Of a DNA stretch of 9,802 nt, positions 5,505 to 9,802 are shown one piece after another. The DNA is from an uncultured Lachnospiraceae bacterium (GTDB lineage: Bacteria > Bacillota > Clostridia > Lachnospirales > Lachnospiraceae), in NCBI GenBank assembly GCA_910579495.1, contig CAJTVD010000105.1, positions 1-9,802 on the forward strand. Direction: 5' to 3'. Position numbers and translations under genes: made by a program. The notes under the pieces were generated by a model, which made no database searches, was not told where the DNA came from, and saw only the letters and a list, made by a program, of their open reading frames with translations. Each line of letters begins with the position of its first letter. Positions within the stretch are counted from its first letter, which is position 1.

Positions 5505-6308
5505 ATGAAAAAATGGATTGCAATTTTTATTACCGCTTTAATGACAGTATCTCTTGCCGCATGCGGCAGCAATGAACAGGCTCCTTCCCAGAGGGTAATC
5601 GAACGCCCCCAGCAAACGGAAGCCCCGTCGGAAAGTCAACAGGAGGAAACAGAAGGCGGAACCGGGCAGGAGGAAACAGAAGGTGGAACTGGCAGTGAGG
5701 CAGAACAGACAGGAACGGAAAGTGCGGGCAACACCCAGACGGATTCCGGCAGCAATATCCTGATCGCCTATTTCACGGTTCCTGAAACGGACGGCGTGGA
5801 TACGGTTGCAAATGCAAGCCGCGTAGCTACCGAAGACGGCGTACTGGGCAACACAGAATTTATTGCAACAGAAATCCAGAAAAATCTCGGCGGAGATCTG
5901 TTTGCCATTGAGACTGTGCAGGAGTACCCTGGCAGCCATGACCCGTTGCTGGAATTTGCCTACAATGAAAAAAGCGATGACGTAAGACCGGAGCTTTCTA
6001 CTCACATTGAAGATTTAAGCAGTTACAATTATATCTTCATCGGTTTCCCTAATTGGTGGGGCACAATGCCCATGGCGATGTTTACATTTTTAGAGTCCTA
6101 TGATTTTGCGGGAAAAACGGTCATTCCCTTTTGTACCCATGAAGGAAGCGCTCTTGGCCGGAGCGAAAGCGACATTGCGGCGTTGATACCGGAAGCGGAA
6201 CTGCAAAAGGGGCTGGCTGTGAGGGGTTCTAACGTGGACATTGCGGAAGATGATGTGGTGAGCTGGCTGGAAGAACTGGGTTTTGAAAGCCTTGCCGATG
6301 GAGATTAA
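5505..6308 (+). CDS. Flavodoxin-domain lipoprotein
   Basis: The protein is 267 aa. ATG 5505 is chosen because GGAGG (5492-5496) lies 8 nt upstream; an in-frame ATG at 5490 overlaps that site. Residues 1-20 are a lipoprotein signal peptide with lipobox S-L-A-A-C20. Residues 21-83 are an acidic Glu/Gln/Gly/Thr-rich linker that includes two tandem 9-residue units, QEETEGGTG. Residues 84-262 form a flavodoxin of the long-insert kind (Flavodoxin_4 type): ILIAYFT (85-91), GNTEFIA, YIFIGFPNWWGTMPM (176-190) and PFCTHEGSALG (208-218), the loops that normally hold FMN. Flavodoxins carry one or two electrons; this one would act on the outer face of the membrane. It sits between the cyclophilin-like lipoprotein and a DUF4405-type membrane protein in one operon, so electron transfer with that protein is a reasonable inference. 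Confidence 0.88.
   Translation: MKKWIAIFITALMTVSLAACGSNEQAPSQRVIERPQQTEAPSESQQEETEGGTGQEETEGGTGSEAEQTGTESAGNTQTDSGSNILIAYFTVPETDGVDTVANASRVATEDGVLGNTEFIATEIQKNLGGDLFAIETVQEYPGSHDPLLEFAYNEKSDDVRPELSTHIEDLSSYNYIFIGFPNWWGTMPMAMFTFLESYDFAGKTVIPFCTHEGSALGRSESDIAALIPEAELQKGLAVRGSNVDIAEDDVVSWLEELGFESLADGD
5640..5693 (+). repeat. Tandem 27-bp repeat in the flavodoxin linker
   Basis: Two adjacent 27-bp units (5640-5666 and 5667-5693) both encode QEETEGGTG and differ at only a few positions, all synonymous. They lie in the disordered linker between lipid anchor and flavodoxin domain, so slippage could change linker length without touching the fold. Confidence 0.8.
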
Positions 6309-6314
6309 ACGGCG

Positions 6315-7025
6315 ATGCGGACAAAGCAGAAAATACGGCTCTGTGTGGATTTTGTAATGGTCATTCTGATGCCGTGCCTTATGGCCTATGCTTTTATGGG
6401 AGGAAAACTGCATGAATGGCTTGGCCTGGCAATGTTTTTGCTGTTTTTCCTGCATCATCTGCTGAATGCAAGCTGGCATCGGGCGTTGGGAAAAGGATCT
6501 TACACAGCAAACCGGATATTAGGGACAGTTACAAACCTGCTTTTACTGCTGGCAATGGTTTTTCTGGCAGTAAGCAGTGTGATCCTGTCAGGATATGTAC
6601 CATGGAATATAAAAGGCAGTATGGCTGTGGCAAGGCTTATGCATCTGGCTTTATCCTATTGGGTGTTTGTGCTGGCGTCTTTCCATCTTGGAATTTACTG
6701 GAACCGGATACCTGTTGCCAGAAAAGTGACGGCAGATAAAAAAATATCGGCTCTGCTGCGGCTTACTTTCCTGCTCTATGCAGCTTATGGGGTACATGTG
6801 TTTATCAAAAGGCAGTTTGCCCTTTCTATGTTCCTGCAGGTTCAGTTTGCATTTCTTGATTATGGAGAGCCGGTGGTACTGTTCTTTATGGAATACTTTG
6901 CAGTGATGTGCCTGTCTGCTGTGATCGGGTATTATATGTCGGCTTTATTGCACCGCCTGAATCGGAGCAGGGGACATTCGCCTGGCAGAGTAAAGAAATA
7001 TATTTTTGAGAAGGAGGAACTTTGA
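6315..7025 (+). CDS. DUF4405-type membrane protein, probable b-type heme protein
   Basis: The protein is 236 aa with about six membrane helices (roughly residues 10-28, 35-52, 68-93, 108-128, 147-165 and 185-212) and a positively charged C-terminal tail. Histidines sit inside or at the edge of helices: H33 (KLHEWLGL), H47/H48 (FFLHHLLNASW), H110 (ARLMHLALSYW), H124 (ASFHLGIYW) and H161. The pattern HEWLGL..HHLLN..ARxxHLxxSYW..HLG is typical of DUF4405 proteins, related in layout to cytochrome b561-like subunits and reported to occur with extracytosolic flavoprotein systems. Heme binding is inferred from the paired histidines. The gene starts 6 nt after the flavodoxin stop and a GGAG lies 11 nt upstream. 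The likely role is moving electrons across the membrane to or from the lipoprotein flavodoxin. Confidence 0.75.
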   Translation: MRTKQKIRLCVDFVMVILMPCLMAYAFMGGKLHEWLGLAMFLLFFLHHLLNASWHRALGKGSYTANRILGTVTNLLLLLAMVFLAVSSVILSGYVPWNIKGSMAVARLMHLALSYWVFVLASFHLGIYWNRIPVARKVTADKKISALLRLTFLLYAAYGVHVFIKRQFALSMFLQVQFAFLDYGEPVVLFFMEYFAVMCLSAVIGYYMSALLHRLNRSRGHSPGRVKKYIFEKEEL

Positions 7026-7026
7026 A

Positions 7027-7270
7027 ATGAATCAGACTTACATCACATTAAACAATGGGGCAAAAATCCCGCAGTTTGGCATGGGCGTATATATGGTGCC
7101 GGAAGGAGAGGAGACAAAGAGGGCGGTTTTGAATGCCCTTAAGATGGGCTACCGTCATAACCGATGACGAGATGGCAGAGATCAGGAACATTGATAAGGG
7201 CGTGCGGTTTTTCAACATGACGCTTAAGCAGCAGGAGGCACAGTTTACTTCCTGGCAACTGGACGATTAA
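7027..7270 (+). pseudogene. Aldo/keto reductase gene with its middle deleted
   Basis: ATG 7027 has a good AAGGAGG (7011-7017) inside the end of the preceding gene. The first 44 codons read as the N-terminus of a 2,5-diketogluconate-reductase-type aldo/keto reductase: TYITLNNGAKIPQFGMGVY, then ALKMGYRH, where the family continues with the catalytic IDTA. Instead the frame reads two stray codons and stops at 7165-7167. In another frame, 7163-7270 reads like the family's C-terminus: DDEMAEIRNIDKGVRFFNMT, then QQEAQFTSW, stop 7268-7270. The family is normally about 280 aa, so roughly 200 codons are missing, including all four catalytic residues (Asp, Tyr, Lys, His). No active protein can be made. 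The gene was part of the operon with the flavodoxin and the membrane protein. Confidence 0.8.
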
Positions 7271-7283
7271 GGAGGGGAAAAGA

Positions 7284-7578
7284 TTGGAAATGAACGAAAT
7301 GGGGAGCTTTCCGGTAGGCAGGCTCCTGAAAAAGATGTCCATGCCTCTGATTATATCCATGTTCGTACAGGCGCTGTACGGTCTGCTCGCCATGTTCAAT
7401 GCATCAGGCGACATTCCTGCTGCCTTTTGCATGGATATTTGAACAGACCGGAAGCACGACACTGGTCTGGCTGGCGTTCCCGGCTATGGAGATCATCCGT
7501 TTTGCGATTGCGGCAGTTATGGTTAGATGGACTTATCAGGGAAAGATCGTGAAACTCCAGGCTGCCCAAGTGGGATAA
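7284..7578 (+). pseudogene. MATE-family efflux transporter gene with its middle deleted
   Basis: A GGAGGGG sequence (7271-7277) precedes a possible TTG start at 7284 (ATG 7290 is in the same frame). The first codons read as a MATE N-terminus: MGSFPVGRLLKKMSMPLIIS, then MFVQALY. The frame then departs from the family and stops at 7440-7442. A second frame, 7405-7578, gives what looks like the end of the same kind of protein: ATFLLPFAWIFEQTG, then LVWLAFPAMEIIRFAIAAVM and KIVKLQAAQVG, stop 7576-7578. Intact MATE proteins have about 450 residues and 12 membrane helices; only about 25 N-terminal and 57 C-terminal residues remain here. It is collapsed in the same way as the AKR gene immediately upstream, so both were probably working genes of this operon before the deletions. 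Confidence 0.75.
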
Positions 7579-7662
7579 AGGGACCGGAGGGCAGCGTAGC
7601 AGACCATCCTCCGCAGGTATGGTTATGGATTATGATATTTCAGTAAAGAAAGGTGGATAAAA

Positions 7663-8625
7663 ATGGAAAAGACAAGAAAACTTGGACAGACAGATATGGA
7701 AATTACAGCAATCGGGTACGGATGTATGGGACAGACCCATGCCTACGGGGTTGTGGAGGCAGAGGAAGACATGGTAGCGCTTATGCGGTACGCCCATGAG
7801 GTGGGATATACCTTTTTTGACACTGCGCCGATCTATGGAGAGGCAAATGAGCAGTATCTGGGCAAAGCGGTGGCGCCTTTCCGAAAAGCGGCGGTGGTTG
7901 CCACAAAGTTCGGCATTGTGGACGACTCTTTCTTTGCGGGAAATGAGGACGCCTTAAACAGCAGCCGTGATTCCATCAGGCAGCAGGTGGACGCTTCCCT
8001 GAAACGGCTTGGGACAGATTATATCGATCTGTATTACCAGCACCGCATCGATCCGAAGACAGCGCCGGAGGAAGTGGCGGAAACCATGGCGGAGCTGATA
8101 AAAGCGGGAAAGATCCGGGCATGGGGCGTTTCCTTTGCGCCGGAAGAATATATCCGGAGGGCTCATGCGGTATGCAAAATATCCGCCATCGAAAATATGT
8201 ATTCCTTTGTGGCGAGGCAGGATGAGGGAACGTATTTCCCGCTCTGTGAAGAACTGGGGATCACCTATGTGTCGGCCTGCCCTCTTGCAAAAGGGTATCT
8301 CAGTAACCGCTACACTGCCGGGACAACATACCGGGAAGGCGACTGGCGGGCAAGGATGAACCTGTTCCGGAAAGAGGGAATGGACGCAAACCTGGGCCTG
8401 ATGGATCTGATCACGGAATTTGCTGAAAGGAAACAGGCAACCCCGGCACAGATCGCTCTTGCGTGGGAGATCACAAAGAAACCGTATCTGGTGCCGGTTC
8501 CGGGTACAACGAAAAAAGACCGGGTAAAGGAAAACTTTGATGCGGTAAATGTGGAGCTGTCACGGGCGGAAATGCAGGAGATTGAAGAAGCCCTGTCCCA
8601 TATGGATATTGTGGGCATGGGATGA
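7663..8625 (+). CDS. Aldo/keto reductase, cytosolic
   Basis: The protein is 320 aa, full length for the family, with AAAGGTGG (7649-7656) 6 nt before ATG. It is a TIM-barrel NADPH-dependent oxidoreductase of the IolS/YajO-like group. The N-terminal hairpin RKLGQTDMEITAIGYGCMG is followed by the catalytic tetrad: D53 and Y58 (FFDTAPIYGE), K82 (VVATKFG) and H127 (DLYYQHRID). Cofactor-binding segments include GVSFAPEEYIRRA, SACPLAKGYL and VPVPGTTKKDRVKENF near the C-terminus. No signal peptide is present. It would reduce an aldehyde or ketone in the cytoplasm; the substrate cannot be read from sequence. It lies 84 nt downstream of the collapsed MATE gene with no convincing promoter or terminator between. 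It belongs to a different AKR subfamily from the collapsed copy at 7027 and the lipoprotein copy at 8842. Confidence 0.92.
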   Translation: MEKTRKLGQTDMEITAIGYGCMGQTHAYGVVEAEEDMVALMRYAHEVGYTFFDTAPIYGEANEQYLGKAVAPFRKAAVVATKFGIVDDSFFAGNEDALNSSRDSIRQQVDASLKRLGTDYIDLYYQHRIDPKTAPEEVAETMAELIKAGKIRAWGVSFAPEEYIRRAHAVCKISAIENMYSFVARQDEGTYFPLCEELGITYVSACPLAKGYLSNRYTAGTTYREGDWRARMNLFRKEGMDANLGLMDLITEFAERKQATPAQIALAWEITKKPYLVPVPGTTKKDRVKENFDAVNVELSRAEMQEIEEALSHMDIVGMG

Positions 8626-8735
8626 GGCTGATACCTGAGGAAGACGGAATCCATCGGGCGAGAAAGCATCATGCGCAGCTTGTATGGGATTTTATGAAAC
8701 AGTTCCGCCGAAATGAACAGGGAATGATAGAACAA
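8622..8735 (+). pseudogene. Possible C-terminal remnant of an alpha/beta hydrolase
   Basis: A frame starting with an ATG that overlaps the AKR stop (ATGA at 8622-8625) reads RARKHHAQLVWDFMKQFRRN, then EQGMIEQ, before running into the palindromic repeat at 8736. The stretch H..QLVWDFMKQFRRN-x-x-G resembles the last helix of secreted or cytosolic esterases of the PHB-depolymerase/dienelactone-hydrolase kind, where a helix WDFF/WEFF..F.RN follows the catalytic His. There is no ribosome binding site, and the frame continues to 8813 only by reading through the repeat. It is best seen as a leftover gene tail. The family assignment is from memory of the pattern and is weak. Confidence 0.35.
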
Positions 8736-8828
8736 GTCAATTACCCCGCAGCAAGCTGCGGGGTATTGACCCTCGCGGCATTCGTCAAATGTTCGTGTAA
8801 GCACGGCACTTGACTCATTGCTCGCGGG
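8736..8828. repeat. Structured palindromic intergenic element
   Basis: A first hairpin (8736-8770) has TACCCCGCAGC (8742-8752) pairing perfectly with GCTGCGGGGTA (8755-8765) around AA. It is extended by GTCAA/TTGAC (8736-8740, 8766-8770) with a one-base bulge. A second hairpin (8784-8814) pairs GTCAAATG with CACTTGAC (one mismatch) and CGTG with CACG around TAAG. Direct copies of CTCGCGG (8772-8778 and 8821-8827) flank the second hairpin. There is no T-run, so it is not a standard terminator. The compact two-hairpin build between unrelated genes suggests a dispersed, REP-like or mobile palindromic repeat. Confidence 0.6.
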
Positions 8829-8841
8829 AATAAAATAGCGG

Positions 8842-9802
8842 ATGTACATGATATTGAAAAGAATTTTTACAGTTATGCTCGCTCTGGCCCTTTGTTTTTC
8901 TGTGAGCGCCTGTGGGCGGGCAGATAACGGCCGGTCGGAAGAACAGACGGAAAGCCTGGCAAATGGGACGCAGCAGGACAGCCAGACAAATGAATCGGAA
9001 GGAAGTGCGGAGGAACCGGCGCCGGGGGCAGATGATGACGGAACACAGACGCAGGAGGATACCGCACAGAAGGAACAGCAGGATGGAGAAGATGCCGCGC
9101 AGGATGAACAACCGGCGGGCGAGGGTTCCAAAGGGCAGGCATTTGATCTTGAGGCAGGGATTGTCATGCTGAACAGCGGCTATGAAATGCCCATACTCGG
9201 CATTGGGACCTTCCGTTTGTCCCAGAGCGAGGCGGAGGATTCCGTGTACTGGGCGCTCCGGGACGGTTACCGCCTGATAGACACGGCAAGGATTTATGGG
9301 AATGAGGAAGGTGTTGGCAGGGGAATCCGGAGGGCGATTGAGGAAGGGTTCGTAACAAGAGAAGAAATTTTTGTCACCACCAAGATGTGGACGGATGATT
9401 ATGGTAATGGCGCCGCGGCCATTGATGCCTCCCTTGAAAGACTGGGGCTGGATTACATTGACCTTATGATCCTGCATCATTCAGCTCCGGGAAGCGATGT
9501 ATCCGCATATCAGGCCATGGAACAGGCGGTAAGCGAAGGGAAACTCCGTTCGATCGGACTTTCCAATTATTATACACCCGATGATTTTGACCGGCTTGTG
9601 GGCGAGACAACCATTACACCTGCCCTGCTCCAGAATGAAACCCATCCATATCATCAAAGCACAGAGATGAAGGAACATCTGCAGCAGTATGGCACGGTCA
9701 TGGAATCCTGGTATCCCCTTGGAGGACGCGGCAATACGCAGACATTATTCAACGATGAAGCCATTGTTGAAATTGCGGATGCACACAATAAAACTTCTGC
9801 TC
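8842..9802 (+). CDS. Aldo/keto reductase with a lipoprotein leader, 3'-truncated by the window edge
   Basis: The frame is open from ATG 8842 (second ATG at 8848) to the right edge, 320 codons with no stop. The ribosome binding site is weak (GGGAA about 11 nt upstream). Residues 1-24 form a lipoprotein signal peptide: charged ILKRI, a hydrophobic core, and lipobox V-S-A-C24. Residues 25-105 are a very acidic Gln/Glu/Gly/Ala linker. From residue 107 an AKR barrel of the 2,5-diketogluconate-reductase type begins (VMLNSGYEMPILGIGTF), with all four catalytic residues visible: D147 and Y152 (DTARIYG), K181 (TTKMW) and H212 (MILHHSAPG). Later family landmarks are GKLRSIGLSNYY and PALLQNETHPYHQ. AKRs normally use cytosolic NADPH, so a lipid-anchored, exported copy is unusual. 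It shares its anchor-plus-linker build with the flavodoxin at 5505. Confidence 0.85.
   Translation, partial: MYMILKRIFTVMLALALCFSVSACGRADNGRSEEQTESLANGTQQDSQTNESEGSAEEPAPGADDDGTQTQEDTAQKEQQDGEDAAQDEQPAGEGSKGQAFDLEAGIVMLNSGYEMPILGIGTFRLSQSEAEDSVYWALRDGYRLIDTARIYGNEEGVGRGIRRAIEEGFVTREEIFVTTKMWTDDYGNGAAAIDASLERLGLDYIDLMILHHSAPGSDVSAYQAMEQAVSEGKLRSIGLSNYYTPDDFDRLVGETTITPALLQNETHPYHQSTEMKEHLQQYGTVMESWYPLGGRGNTQTLFNDEAIVEIADAHNKTSA

Noticed and set aside
5640..5693. Tandem 27-bp units as the start of a CRISPR or larger repeat array
   Set aside because: Only two units, in frame within a protein linker, with no spacers.
7139..7462. A 107-codon minus-strand open frame across the AKR and MATE remnants
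   Set aside because: The plus strand shows recognisable family sequence at both ends of each remnant; the minus frame has no motif or ribosome binding site and is an antisense shadow.
7585..7613. CGGAGG/CCTCCG inverted repeat after the MATE remnant as a terminator
   Set aside because: Only 6 bp of stem with a 17-nt loop and no T-run; not enough to call.
7631..7636. TATGAT as the -10 of a promoter for the intact AKR
   Set aside because: No acceptable -35 element lies 16-18 bp upstream, so a promoter cannot be supported.
8310..9480. Long minus-strand open frames (285 and 221 codons) opposite the two AKR genes
   Set aside because: Their translations are Ser/Pro/Arg/Cys-rich with no domain pattern, as expected opposite codon-biased genes; the + strand carries complete family motifs over the same bases.

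Overview
The window looks like a mobile or accessory segment of a gut Firmicute, most likely a Lachnospiraceae-type Clostridium. The evidence is strong AGGAGG-type ribosome binding sites, moderate GC, lipobox-bearing lipoproteins, and protein families typical of clostridial integrative elements and plasmids. No rRNA, tRNA, CRISPR array, transposase or integrase was seen, so neither the element type nor its ends can be fixed from this window.

The left half (1-4850) is a replication, repair and partition backbone, almost all on the + strand. It holds the tail of an unidentified gene, a phage-type single-strand-annealing-like protein with an ExoX-like C-terminal module, and a short CHC2 zinc-finger/TOPRIM primase-like protein ending in a clear terminator. 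Next comes a partition cassette with its own promoter and candidate centromere repeats: a ParM/StbA actin-like gene, broken by an apparent 1-nt deletion, coupled to a ParR-like partner. A small XRE regulator on the minus strand ends against this cassette. It is transcribed divergently from a small helical protein of unknown function, across a region rich in direct and inverted repeats. A strong terminator at 4899-4941 closes this half.

The right half (4990-9802) is an accessory redox locus on the + strand. It encodes a cyclophilin-like lipoprotein, a flavodoxin lipoprotein, a six-helix DUF4405-type membrane protein with histidines suited to binding heme, a cytosolic aldo/keto reductase (AKR), and a second AKR attached to a lipoprotein leader that runs off the right edge. 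Between the membrane protein and the intact AKR, two neighbouring genes (an AKR and a MATE transporter) have each been reduced to their first and last few dozen codons. The intact AKR is followed by what may be a hydrolase tail, then by a highly structured intergenic repeat.

The most interesting reading is that the right half encodes an extracytoplasmic redox module (lipoprotein flavodoxin, lipoprotein AKR, membrane cytochrome-like protein), and that the locus is being reshaped by internal deletions. The domain assignments come from reading motifs; the module itself is an inference.
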